A stretch of DNA of 64,000 nucleotides from Chaetomium olivaceum. Taxonomy: Eukaryota; Ascomycota; Sordariomycetes; Sordariales; Chaetomiaceae. The position numbers and the translations under genes are program-made. Of this stretch, positions 46,719 through 57,500 are shown piece by piece; position 1 is the first letter of the stretch; each line of letters begins with the position of its first letter. The notes under the pieces were generated by a model. That model was not told the DNA's origin and ran no database searches. It saw nothing but the letters and a program-made list of their open reading frames with translations. The stretch spans positions 1 through 64,000 of the forward strand of contig JAYWVB010000060.1 in the NCBI GenBank assembly GCA_039881045.1, given 5' to 3'.

Positions 46719-48421
46719 TTAAATGTAATCGCGGCCGCTCTTTTGCATCTCGATCAGCCGCCACCCCCTAGTCTCGGGGTTGTTGACATCCTCGGCAATG
46801 CGTGTGATGCCGATAGCGTAGGTAACCAGCTGGACCTTGTCCTCCATGCCCGCCGCGAGCTCGTTTGACTTGGCGTTGCGGTAGACGTGGACCTCCTGTG
46901 TCCGGCAGGTGACGATGAATACCGGAATCTCACCAGGGTCCAGCATGCGTGCGCGGAGGATGTCCACGCCTCGGATATCGAGGATTTTGCCGTCCGACTT
47001 GAGGCCAGCCTGCAGATACTGCTTGGTCAAGGCCTCGTAGACGGAATACTGGGCTTCCGACAGCCACAGCCTCAGTGTCTCCACGTCGCCCTTGACGTAG
47101 GCGTCCAAGACCTCGGGGAGAATGTACTCGCGGAGCTCTTGCAGGAACGGCTCCAGCTTGAACGCCGGATCCATGGAGCGCAGCTTCTTGATCACCATCG
47201 CCGTCTCGTTCTCCGCAAAGAAGCCCGCAACCTTGTCGGTAATGCTCCGGGCCGTCGAAATCAGGGGGTTTTCCGACTCTTGGTACACCGACTTCATGCC
47301 GAAAACGCCCTGGACGAACTTGTTTTGGTCTCTGAAATCCCTCCATGCCTCCTTCCACGCGGCATCTTTGTGGACTGTGACGTTCGTTCCGGCACTATGG
47401 AGGTTAGTATGTGCGCCATGTTATAAAAACTATGTCTGGTAGGGCGTCTTACTTGGGGTCTTCATCGTGAATTGTGTTGTCCACTCCGTTCTTCTTGTTC
47501 ATCTGTTCCCTCAGCTCCCTCCGGCGTTTACGCTCCTCCTTGTCGACCCACCCGCCGTACCTAGAGCTGCTCCCGTCGTCAATGACATCCTTGACATTCC
47601 TGTACGCTTCGGTCTCCCGGATCGGCTTGGTCGCCTTGTCAAGCGCCTCGCCCGTCTTGTTCGCGCCCTTCCGCACGCCCTTCATAACGGGAGTGTCCCA
47701 CGTCCAGGTGGCGCCCTTCCCGATGACGCCGGCCGTGGACTTGACCGCTTTCACGGCCGTTGACGAGACAGCGCCCGAAGTGGCCTCGTAGGCTTGGCGT
47801 GCTTTGCGAACTCGCTCGCTCTCGACAAAGTCGTTCGCGGAGGAGGCGAGGGCCTTGGTCGACTCGTTCCACTCCTTGGACTGCTTGAGCTCGGTGTCCA
47901 TGGTTTCTAGGAACACCTGCCATGGCGTCTTGTCACCATGTGGTGGCGGTGGAGGGAGATCCTCTTTCTTCTCTTTCTCCTTGCCCTCGGCTTTCTCGTC
48001 GCCCTCCTTCTCTTCCTTAGCCTTTTCCTTGGCCTCCTCTTTGTTCTCTTCTTTAGGCTCTGCAGATTTCTCTTGCTCGCCTTCTTTTGCCGCTGGTGGT
48101 GTCTTGGCGTCCTTCTCTGCGGATTCCTTTTGCTGTGTCTGCCCCGAGACGTGGAACAAGCGTGCGTGGTTTAGCGATATGCTGTCTAACCTAATAGCGT
48201 TGACAGGGAGTGTCGAGCGTAGGAGTGGTTGTCGCTGGAGGAGCGGGGATGTAGAGTATGCGGCGCTCCCCAGATATACTGGGCTGCGTTATCCGAGACG
48301 ACGAAAGAGAACGGTATTGTGAGGGCGGCGTGCAACGGGAGCTCCGCAGGCCGGATGCCCTCAGAGGGGCGCCCGGGGCGAACCTGGGGATTTGCCGCGC
48401 TGAATTCATAATTCTAAACAA
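46719..48421 (-). CDS. TIM44: Mitochondrial import motor subunit Tim44
   Basis: Tim44 is a peripheral matrix-side protein that links the TIM23 channel to the mtHsp70 import motor. Exons are 48421-48280, 48185-47453 and 47394-46719, giving about 516 residues. The N-terminus is a basic, Arg/Ser-rich presequence (MFRIMNSARQIPRFAPGAP). A charged Lys/Glu-rich segment and the amphipathic region around TPWQVFLETMDTELKQSKEWNE follow. The C-terminal Tim44 domain starts near SVYQESENPLISTARSITDK and includes EYILPEVLDAYVKGDVETL and EIPVFIVTCRTQEVHVY. The second intron (GTAAGA...TAG) is clear. The first uses a GTATAT donor and a weak TTAG acceptor, chosen because it restores frame, so that joint is less certain. 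A second in-frame ATG lies at 48409. Confidence 0.92.
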
Positions 48422-48806
48422 GCCAAATCGCCCTCAATAAAAGTGGTAGGCGTGGCAGCAGATGGAGGATGAACGATGGGAGGGGCGGCGGGCAACCTCG
48501 CTTGGTTGATAGGGATTTTGAGCCGATGGCAAAGGCGAGTCTCTAGAATTCTTTTGCCCCGAACCACTGCCAAGAGTCGGTAAATTCCCGGCGTGGTGGA
48601 CCCTTGGCCAATGTTCCCCTCCGCAGAGCGGCGGCGGGAAGTTCCGACCCCAAAATTTCTAGTTAGTGGGCTCCATTTACCATTGAACCGCGCAGCAGCG
48701 GCTCAATCTTGACTTTCGCGTGTCCACAGTCGCTTCGATCCAGATCTTGAACACCACCCCTCTTCCCCGGCATTGAGGTCACCCGGATGACCATTGCCCG
48801 GTGGCG
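48422..48806. promoter_or_regulatory. Bidirectional promoter of TIM44 and uS11m
   Basis: Only 385 bases separate the start codons of two divergently transcribed genes for mitochondrial proteins. No other gene fits here. Individual elements were not resolved. Confidence 0.6.
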
Positions 48807-49469
48807 ATGAACCGACTTACGATAAACCGCCTTTTGGCGCCGGGGCTGGCCCGACCCCTCTCCCAAACCCTCTGCCCGACAACGACAGTCCCGCAATGGA
48901 CCCGACTCTTCTCCCAGTCACCGGTTGCCAGCAACATCTTCTCACAAAACCCTAAGCCGTCAACACTTGGGCATGCTGAGGGACCGGGGAGCGGATCAAT
49001 GAATCGCATCCTTCAGCATATGAAGCGTGGCAGTGGGCAGGTTGAAGATGGTGACTCCCTCTCCGAAAATTTGGCTGCACCAGAAGACGAGAGCACGGAA
49101 CCGTACCACTTCCACATTTACAGCCACAAGCACAACACGCACATCACGCTCACCAAGCCGAACCGGGACGCCCTACTTTCCTTATCATGCGGGAACTTGG
49201 GGTTCAAGAAGTCCGGGCGCAAGCACTACGATTCGGCATACCAGCTCGGCGCCTACGTAATTGACAAGATGCACCAAAAGGGATATGCGAACAAGATTAA
49301 CAAGATGGAGGTCGTCTTGCGGGGGTTCGGGCCTGGCAGAGAAGCGGTTGTCAAGGTGCTGATGGGGAATGAGGGCAAATTGCTGCGGCCCAAAATCACA
49401 CGCGTGTCAGACTCGACAAGGCTCAAGTTCGGTGGTACTCGGAGCAAGAAGAAGAGAAGATTGGGCTAA
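48807..49469 (+). CDS. MRPS18: Mitochondrial small-subunit ribosomal protein uS11m
   Basis: uS11m is part of the mitoribosome small-subunit platform. The single exon encodes about 220 residues. The N-terminus (MNRLTINRLLAPGLARPLSQ) is basic and Ser/Arg-rich, as expected of a presequence. The C-terminal uS11 domain includes FHIYSHKHNTHITLTKPN, SCGNLGFKKSGRKHYDSAYQ, MEVVLRGFGPGREAVVKVLM and the terminal KFGGTRSKKKRRLG. The start is the first ATG of the open frame. The gene symbol follows the yeast name for uS11m. Confidence 0.92.
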   Translation: MNRLTINRLLAPGLARPLSQTLCPTTTVPQWTRLFSQSPVASNIFSQNPKPSTLGHAEGPGSGSMNRILQHMKRGSGQVEDGDSLSENLAAPEDESTEPYHFHIYSHKHNTHITLTKPNRDALLSLSCGNLGFKKSGRKHYDSAYQLGAYVIDKMHQKGYANKINKMEVVLRGFGPGREAVVKVLMGNEGKLLRPKITRVSDSTRLKFGGTRSKKKRRLG

Positions 49470-49903
49470 GGGGGTCTGGCTGGTGTTTGGTAGTGTTCAG
49501 GGGTTAGAGATGAACCGAGCCGCGGTCTCGAATGTTCCAGGTCCGGGCCCGTATCCGGGACAGGTCCGGCCCATGTATATCTGTATACTACAAAAACCTC
49601 TTTCCTGGTCAAATTTGGTTGTACGCATTGAAAGGGTCCGTGTGAGCAATGAACCCGACTTGTGTCATAAGCGGCCACCCTCTACCTCTCTTTGACTGCC
49701 ATTCCTTGTCTGCCCGGGAGTCGGTGTTTCGTTTCCCGAATTCCCGCCCCGGGGCCCACTAAAATTTCAAGTCTTCGGCGGCGATCATCAATTATTCAGA
49801 AGAGAGCTCCCCGCCATTCATCCGCCATCCAACATCGACGGCGGGAACCCGTTACTTCCGCATAGAACGGCGCTACGTCATGTAGCGACCAGCAACAACA
49901 AAA
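49470..49903. other. Intergenic region between uS11m and BCS1
   Basis: No coding features supported; should include the BCS1 promoter and the uS11m 3' UTR. Confidence 0.5.
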
Positions 49904-51565
49904 ATGCCACCAACAACTCCCACCAACCCAACAACGGCCTCTCAACCCCTCCACCCGTTCTTCGCTCCACCAGCACCACCGGCACCGACAGCACCCACGG
50001 CACCGACAGCACCCACAACCCCAACCGCAACACTCGCCACCCCACCGTCACCCCCGTCCCCTTCACCCTCCGCCGCCCCCTCATTCCTCGGCCTCGACAC
50101 CCTCTTCGCCAACCCCGTCTTTGCCGGCGGCATTGGCCTGGCCGGACTGGGAGCGGCCGCCGCGTTCGGCCGCCGCGCCCTCATCTCCGGCGCCGGCCTG
50201 CTCCGCCGCCAGCTGCTCGTCAACATCGAGATCAGCAAGCGCGACCCCTCCTACAGCTGGGTGCTCGCCTGGCTCGCCCAGCCCCGCGACAACAGCGGCT
50301 TTCTCGCCCAGCGCTTGACTCGGTTGCGGAATCTTTCTGTGACGACCAGCACGAAATCGTTGAGTCCGCGCGGGGTGGATGATGGGGCCGGCGGTGGTGG
50401 TGGTGGTGGTGGTGGTGGTGGGGTGGGGGGGAGGATTCATGCGGATTTTCGCGTGCAGCCTGGGTTTGGGCGGCATATGGTGCGGCATGCGCCGGGGGTG
50501 TATATTGCGGTGAACCGGGAGAAGGCGGGGACGGCGACGACGGCGACGGGCGAGCCGCACGAGACGCTGACGCTGACGCTGCTGTGGGTGCATCGCCATG
50601 TTTTGGCCGACGTGTTCACCCAGGCCCATGCGCTGGCACAGAGCTTCCAGCAGGGTAAGACGGTGGTTTATACGGCGCGCAAGATGGAATGGGCTGTGCT
50701 CGGCAAGCCGCGCCTCAAAAGGCCGCTGGGGAGTGTGGTGCTGGATGAGGGGGTCAAGGAGGGATTGGTGGCGGACGTGCAGGAGTTTTTGAAGGCGCAG
50801 CAGTGGTATACCGACCGCGGTGTGCCGTACCGCAGGGGTTATTTGTTGTACGGCCCGCCGGGGACGGGCAAGACGTCCTTCATCCAGGCGCTGGCGGGCG
50901 AGCTGGACTACAGCGTTGCCATGATCAACCTGAGCGAGATGGGCATGACGGACGACTTGCTAGCGCAGCTGCTGACTCAACTGCCTGAGAAGAGCATCCT
51001 GCTGCTGGAGGACGTCGACGCGGCGCTGGCAAACCGCCGCCAGCGCGACCCGGACGGGTACAGCGGACGCACGGTGACGGCATCGGGCTTGCTCAACGCG
51101 CTTGATGGCTTGGCCGCGGGTGAGGACCGGATTGCGTTCCTCACGACAAACCACATCGACAGGTTGGACCCCGCGCTGATTCGGCCGGGGCGAGTCGACA
51201 TGATGGTGCGCATTGGCGAGGCTACGCGGTACCAGGCGGCCCAGATGTGGGACCGTTACTACGGCGATATTGACGGGGACCACGCAAACCGAGAGCGGTT
51301 TTTGAATAGGCTGGACGAGCTGGGCTTGTTCGGCGGTGACAACCAGAACCCGGACGTGCCCAAACGACATACCTCTACCGCCGCTATTCAAGGCCTGTTC
51401 CAGTTCAATAAGGGGGATATGGAGGGGGCAATTAAGATGGCCGAGGGCCTCATTCCCAGGACGTTTGAGCCCGAACAACCGTCCGCGGACGGGACAATAA
51501 AATCCCGGCATAGATTGGAGTATTTCTGTAAAATATGTAGGACTACGGTGTACTATCTGGTATAG
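49904..51565 (+). CDS. BCS1: BCS1-like mitochondrial AAA ATPase
   Basis: Bcs1 translocates and inserts the folded Rieske iron-sulfur protein into complex III in the inner membrane. The single exon encodes 553 residues, longer than yeast Bcs1. The first 60 residues are a Pro/Ala/Thr repeat (APTAPTAPT). A membrane helix lies near 74-92 (FAGGIGLAGLGAAAAFGRR). The Bcs1-specific domain then includes SYSWVLAWLAQ, with a poly-Gly insert at about 163-175, and HRHVLADVF. The AAA domain has Walker A (GPPGTGKTS, about 317-325), Walker B (ILLLEDVDAA) and the second region of homology (RIAFLTTNHIDRLDPALIRPGRVD). The C-terminus ends with a CKIC pair. Several BCS1 paralogues exist in many fungi, so orthology to the complex III chaperone is likely but not proven. 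Confidence 0.88.
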   Translation: MPPTTPTNPTTASQPLHPFFAPPAPPAPTAPTAPTAPTTPTATLATPPSPPSPSPSAAPSFLGLDTLFANPVFAGGIGLAGLGAAAAFGRRALISGAGLLRRQLLVNIEISKRDPSYSWVLAWLAQPRDNSGFLAQRLTRLRNLSVTTSTKSLSPRGVDDGAGGGGGGGGGGGVGGRIHADFRVQPGFGRHMVRHAPGVYIAVNREKAGTATTATGEPHETLTLTLLWVHRHVLADVFTQAHALAQSFQQGKTVVYTARKMEWAVLGKPRLKRPLGSVVLDEGVKEGLVADVQEFLKAQQWYTDRGVPYRRGYLLYGPPGTGKTSFIQALAGELDYSVAMINLSEMGMTDDLLAQLLTQLPEKSILLLEDVDAALANRRQRDPDGYSGRTVTASGLLNALDGLAAGEDRIAFLTTNHIDRLDPALIRPGRVDMMVRIGEATRYQAAQMWDRYYGDIDGDHANRERFLNRLDELGLFGGDNQNPDVPKRHTSTAAIQGLFQFNKGDMEGAIKMAEGLIPRTFEPEQPSADGTIKSRHRLEYFCKICRTTVYYLV

Positions 51566-52144
51566 ATCGTTGATACCCCGACGCCAAGTAAAGAAAGTCT
51601 AGGTTTGTGATGTTCTTGATAATGATGATGTCCGGCTATCGAAGCCCGGATTAAAGCGCGAGAATAACATTATCTTAGGCTGGCCAAACACCCTTGACGG
51701 AACCAATACTGTATGTACTGTATGAGTTTGATGTGGGGAGGCCCATATGTGCTGTGTGCAGTGAGGGCGGCGGGATGAGCTCTTGGGATTAAAACCGGTT
51801 TCCGATATCTTGATCTTCAATGAAGTAGATGAACAGTGGTGACCCAATCACCATTGAGGTGCTGACCTCGAGCTAGAAGTGCGTGGCGTGGCGAAAGTGG
51901 GGGGTTGCGTTCTCTTTGCCGACTCCAGCAAGCGGAATCCATCCGGACGGTGACAGCTGACCAGATGGAGACATGACTCTGTTGAGAAGAGCCTAGGTAA
52001 CATGACTTCAGGAAACCCATACTGTCCCTGGCGCTACTCGCTCTCCAAGCAAAGATAAAAAGTAGGCGGCAACACTAGCATATAATCCGCGGCGGCGTTG
52101 GCAGCTAGCGGCCAAAAGTCGTTCCTTGACTCTGATCCCTTTAT
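51566..52144. other. Convergent 3' intergenic region
   Basis: Lies between the 3' ends of BCS1 (+) and PYM (-). No coding features supported. A CCTAGGTA motif occurs near 51993. Confidence 0.5.
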
Positions 52145-52729
52145 TCAGCCCGACGCCTCGGCTCCCTCGTTCCCAGCCTCCTCAGCCTTAGGCTCGCCTT
52201 CAGCGTCAAACCCTAGGGCATCCAACTCCCGAATAAGCTCATTCATCTTGATGACCTTGGCGATCTGCTCTGGCAGCAATTCCCCACCAGTCTCCTTCTT
52301 CTCCTTGAGCTCTTTTGCCTGCCTGAGCTTCTTTTTCAAATTCCGCACCTTCTTCTCCTTCTCGGCTTCGGGGTCAACCTCCTCCTTGGCCTCTTCTGCT
52401 GGTGCTGCCTCCCCTTGCCCTTCATCGCTAGCCTTGGCCTTCTTACGTGCCTCGCGCCGTTTAGCGTTCTTATTGGCGGTAGCAGAAGATGACTGCGCTG
52501 GCTTATCGTCTTTCAACCCTTCTGCACCGGGAATGGGCCCCTTGCCACGATTCCGGAAGTTCTCGGCGGTCCGGTTCTTGTAGACCTCGACATCCTCGGG
52601 AGGGCGGTAGCCGGGGCGGATCTTGATGGCTTTCCTCGTGCTGCCGTCGGCTCTTCTGGACTCTGGAATATGCCGCTCGCCGCTTGTTTCATCGGTCACA
52701 ATGCCTGAGGCAGTCGCTTGTGCAGCCAT
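52145..52729 (-). CDS. PYM/WIBG-type Mago-binding protein
   Basis: PYM binds the Mago-Y14 heterodimer and removes exon-junction complexes from mRNA in the cytoplasm. The single exon encodes 194 residues. The diagnostic N-terminal Mago-binding segment is present: HIPESRRADGSTRKAIKIRPGY, then PPEDVEVYKNR (about 20-53). The remainder is charged and helical, with Lys/Glu-rich coiled-coil-like segments (KKVRNLKKKLRQAKELKEKK) and a C-terminal IRELDALGFDA motif. The presence of PYM fits a genome with an intron-rich gene complement. The start is the ATG opening the frame. Confidence 0.88.
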   Translation of the reverse strand: MAAQATASGIVTDETSGERHIPESRRADGSTRKAIKIRPGYRPPEDVEVYKNRTAENFRNRGKGPIPGAEGLKDDKPAQSSSATANKNAKRREARKKAKASDEGQGEAAPAEEAKEEVDPEAEKEKKVRNLKKKLRQAKELKEKKETGGELLPEQIAKVIKMNELIRELDALGFDAEGEPKAEEAGNEGAEASG

Positions 52730-53205
52730 GTCGAAGGTGGGGTGTCGCGTGCTGAAGTAAATCGGTCAAACGGATCGAATCTCGGGTGTAGGTAGTCGGG
52801 GTCGTGAAAACCGTGAGTTTATGTTGATGGAAGGTGGAGAATACAGAATCCGCCTTCACATCGTTTTTAAGCCCCAGCACATTTGCGCTATGATCCGGGT
52901 GTGTCCCGAGACCTCCAATGGTGCCTGGCGACCTTGATTAAATGAAGCATCTCAAAAAGAACCTCGATAAGGTTGGCGGGGTTCTCGAACCACTTGGTAA
53001 CTTTCGCCAAGCCCTGGACTCTTTGGGGAGCTCGGGCCAATCAAGAAGGTGCCCGGATACTTCCGTGCGGCCTTTCCGGCTTCAATGAGTGGTCGTTTTT
53101 GCTCGTCGCAGCGCAAAACATCCCGGAACAGCTCTTCAGGTTGCAACCCACGCACAACGCCAGTCCCAGCACCAGCCCTCAATTGGGATCACAACCACCT
53201 TCAAA
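52730..53205. promoter_or_regulatory. Divergent promoter region of PYM and QCR9
   Basis: PYM and QCR9 are transcribed outward. No other coding features supported. Confidence 0.5.
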
Positions 53206-53637
53206 ATGGTAAGTTTTGGAGTATGCTGCAGCATTGCGTACGACGTAGATTTGACAGCTAACGGCGCGTTCACAGGCTACCGCAATCTACAAGCAAGTCA
53301 CCTTCCGATCAGCAACTGTCGACCGAGCCCGGAGCTAACTCACGTCACTAGCACCCTCTTCCGGAGGAACTGGACCATGCTCGGCGCTGTCTTCGTCGGT
53401 GCCTTCGCCTTCGAGCTGTACGTGGCTGCCTAAACCGGGAACGAATGGGAGGAATTGAATACTAAGAGCTATGTGCAGTGGCTACGATAAGGCGATGGAC
53501 AGGGTCTGGGACAACAACAACCGGGGGGTACGGATATCACAGATTGCATTTTTTTGGGTACAGATGCTGACAGCAGAAAATAGCGCCAATGGAAGGACAT
53601 CCGGCACAAGTACATCGAGAGTGGCGATGATGAGTAG
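53206..53637 (+). CDS. QCR9: Complex III subunit 9 (ubiquinol-cytochrome c reductase)
   Basis: Qcr9 is a small single-helix subunit of mitochondrial complex III. My model has five coding exons: 53206-53208, 53276-53292, 53352-53417, 53479-53527 and 53584-53637, giving 62 residues. The protein begins MATAIYNTLFRRNWTMLGAV, has one membrane helix (WTMLGAVFVGAFAFEL), then YDKAMDRVWDNNNRGRQWKD and ends ESGDDE. This is the normal size and layout of the family. The first exon contributes only the ATG. The second contributes 17 bases and is followed by a GC-AG intron (GCAAGT...TAG). Other donors are GTAAGT, GTACGT and GTACGG. All phases agree, which supports the model strongly. Confidence 0.9.
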
Positions 53638-54557
53638 GCGAGGTTCAAAGGGACGCAACGAAAACAACTAGGGCGAAGAGAAGGATGAGGAAATTGCGTC
53701 GGCCCGGAGCTATGGGAGCTTTACCCGTGTACATTTAGTTATGGGGGCGGTTGTAGAGAATAGAGCTTTGCTTGCCGACAACACTTTACAGTTCATAATG
53801 AATATTTTTGTCTCCCGGTCCATGTACGACGGCCATGAACATAGGTCCTGCCTGCTTACTATACAAGGTAGCAGAGAAATAACTTTGGTTTGTCCCCAAA
53901 TCCGCAGGAAACGACTTCATGGTTGTGTGATGTTATGGGAACGGCTATGAAATGGGATGGATGACTGGGTTGCTACCATCCCACAGCTTCCACCCCATTG
54001 TGCCGGGCTCGAAATCGGCGCTAAACCGAGGCAAGGTTCACATTGGACCCCCAACAACCCCCCAGTGGGCCCCTGCATGGGTGCTGCCAGAGCGCTGTGT
54101 TCCACTGCAGCAACACTGATTCAGAGACTCGCTTGTGGCTGCTACTTTTTGATCATCACGTTCTAACTAACTCCATCCTATCTTTTTTCTTTTTTTTCCT
54201 TGTCGCCGTTACGTTCGACAAGATCTCGTCGTGACAGTCAGAAAATTAGCCATCTCATTCTCCCCAGACTTGCTCGGCCTGTGAAGGGGTTGAACAATTC
54301 CAATAATTTTTGGAACACGCCGCCACCCTGACGCCAGCACCTGCTTCCTAATCCAAAAGAACCGACCCCACGATAGAGACCTGACACCCCTCCTTCACCG
54401 TCCGCCTCTATCAGCCCTCCGATAACCCAACCAACCAAGCAGCCTGATTTCCCACCCCATAAACTCCATCGACGTTTTGCACGACATCATCTCACGACAA
54501 TACCCGTACATTTTGCACATATGACAGTAACGTAGGCTTTCTCATCTGTCGACCACG
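53638..54557. other. Intergenic region upstream of UBR1
   Basis: Contains the QCR9 3' UTR and the UBR1 promoter. A T-rich pyrimidine tract lies at about 54181-54199. No coding features supported. Confidence 0.5.
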
Positions 54558-57500
54558 ATGGAGACACCGATGTCGACACAAGAGCAGCAGCTTTGTCAGC
54601 TGCTGCTAGAGCTGCCTATTCGCCACGGCTACCGATACACCGATGATGCCGCCCGAGAGCTTCTAAATGCACTTTTCTGGTGCATGGCCGGCGGAAAGTC
54701 CGATTACATGAACCTTTTCTTCCCGACTGGCGGCCCCGCGCGAAATGGAACCCTCAAACTCCGAGAGGCACAGGGCGCAGTGGAAGGTGCCGAATACACC
54801 GAGGCCGCACGCGGTAAGGCTTGTGGGCACATATTCAGGCAGGGCGAGGCTTCATATGCATGCAGGACATGCAGTGCCGACGACACCTGCTGTCTGTGCA
54901 GCAAATGCTTTGACGCCACCGACCACACCGGCCACATGGTCAGGATCAGCATCTCGCCTGGCAACAGCGGGTGCTGTGACTGCGGGGACCCCGAGGCATG
55001 GAATAGGCCCGTATTCTGCACTATACATTCGACGTGGGAGGGTGAAGGAAAAGGAAAGGGCAAGGAAGCGCCGGCACTACCTGAAGACCTCGTTTCCAAC
55101 ACACGGATGACCATCGGTCGTGTTTTCGACTATCTATGCGACGTCGTCTCGTGCTCACCCGAGCAGCTGCGCCAGACAAAAACCGTCGAGTCTATCGAGC
55201 AAGATGAGAGGATGTCGAGGCTATCACCCACATACTGTGGCGGAGACACCGAGTCGCCAGGGGAGTTCGCCGTGCTGCTGTGGAACGATGAAAAGCACAC
55301 GGTGATAGACGTCAGGGATCAGGTGGCCCGCGCATGCAGCACGACGATGGCGAATGCCATGTCCAAGGCCTACGAGACCGACGGTATCGGGAGGAGCATC
55401 TTGATGTACGACAAAAGCGTTGAGAAACTTATCGAGGTTGCCACCACCCTCGAGAGGATCAGAGTTACCGTGACGATCCGTTCGGCCAGGGATACCTTCA
55501 GGGAACAAATGTGCGGCACCATGATTGAGTGGCTGCGAGACATCTCCGGATGTAGCGTGGGTGAAGATCACCAACTCCTACGGCAGATCGTCTGTGAGGA
55601 GATGCTCAAGCCGTGGCGCAGAGGGAGCCCGGCGTCGCATGCCATTGTAGGCAAGGGCGGCATTGATGATGAGGAACTGCTTGATCAACAAGACCGAGAG
55701 GCCCATGAAGACTTCTACCTCCAGCAGGCAAGAATCTTGCTACAGGCTCGCCAAGCAGCCCGGGCAGCCGGCATGGACACCGCAGGGGGCGAAGGGAGCG
55801 ATGACGGAGAGGACGACGAGGAAGACGGAGACAATACACCCGGGAGCGACATGGAGGAAGACGGTGGCGATGACGAAGAAGACGTCATGATGCTTGATAC
55901 CCGGGAAGACGGCGATGTGCCCATGCAGGACTGGCGGCAAGACACAGCCCTAGAAGAAGACGAGGCTACAGTTGCTGGTTATCCGCCCCCGCCTCCACCG
56001 CCTCCGGTTCCCCGTCGGACCGCGCGCGAGCGCGAACTCACCCCTTCCGATTCCGATACAGCAGAGCCTCTCATTGCTCCTACAGTATACGCAAAAGCCC
56101 ACCTAGAAATTCCCAAGACTCCTGGACAACCAGGGACACAGGCCTCGCCGCCTCCTAAGCCTGGTCAATACTGGCTAGCTACACCTAGCGGCTATGTAGA
56201 GCAAGAGGACATCCCGGTGGCCGAAGATCTCTTCGAGAGAGTCCGCCTGGACTGGATGATTCTCTTTGATCTGAGGATGTGGAAAAAGGTGCGCAATGAC
56301 CTGCGATCGCTCTACATCTCAACCGTGGTCACTATCCCCGAGTTCAAACGGGTTCTCGGTCTGCGTTTTGCCGGCCTCTACACTACTCTCGCCCAGCTCT
56401 ACCTCATTGGCGACCGGGAGCCGGACCACTCCATCATCAACATCTCACTACAGATGCTGACCACTCCTTCCATCACGGCCGAAATTGTCGAACGTGGCAA
56501 CTTCCTCACCAGCCTGATGGCTATTCTATACACATTCTTGACTTCCCGACAGGTTGGGCACCCGTGGGATGTGGGGTCGAACGCTGTGTTATCCTTTGAC
56601 ACCGGCTCCGTCACGAACCGGAGAATGTACCACTTCTTCCTCGATCTGAAGTACCTCTTTGGGTCTCCCCATGTCCAAGACCGCCTCAGGACCGAAGAGC
56701 GGTACATGATGCAGTTCCTGGACCTAGTCAAACTACACCAGGGCATATGCCCCAACGTGCGGGCGATTGGGGAACATGTGGAGTACGAGGCGGACGGGTG
56801 GATTAGTGCTTCTCTCGTTACGCGCGAGATTAACAGGCTCTGCCGTCAGTTCGCCGAGTCCTTCCGCAATGTCAAGGAGCAGGATTTGCCCTATGTCTCG
56901 CGAGCGATCCGCCTGGCGGCCAAGACCGTCATTATCAACTCGATCGGAGCCGAGCGCGGCAGGTTCAGCCAGTCTGAGATTAAGAACGAAGTCAGTTTCA
57001 AGACGCTCGGCGACTTTGAATTTGAGAGCCATGGCCGGAACTTCGAGGTTGTCAAGTTTGTGGTGGAAGAGGAGCCCATCAGTTTCCACCACGCTCTCCA
57101 CTACACTCTCTCATGGCTGGTGGAATGCGGCAAATCGATGCCCGTCGAACAGCTCAGGGCGCTGCTTAGCTTCACGACCCAAGAGCTCATGATGAAGCCG
57201 CGCTCCATGGGCAAGAAGACGATGCCGCGAGATGACGAGTACGGGCCGGAGGACTACCTGATGGCCGTGTTTGATTTCCCGCTCCGTGTGTGCGCTTGGC
57301 TCGCCCAGATGAAAGCGGGTATGTGGGTTAGAAATGGCCTCAGTCTGCGCCACCAGGCTGGCACCTACCGTGGTGTGGGCCAGCGGGACGTCTCGCACCA
57401 TCGCGACATCTTCTTGCTGCAGACGGCCCTCGTGGTCTGCGACCCCAGCCGCGTGCTCGCCTCTATCGTTGACCGCTTCGGCATGGAGAAGTGGTCCAGG

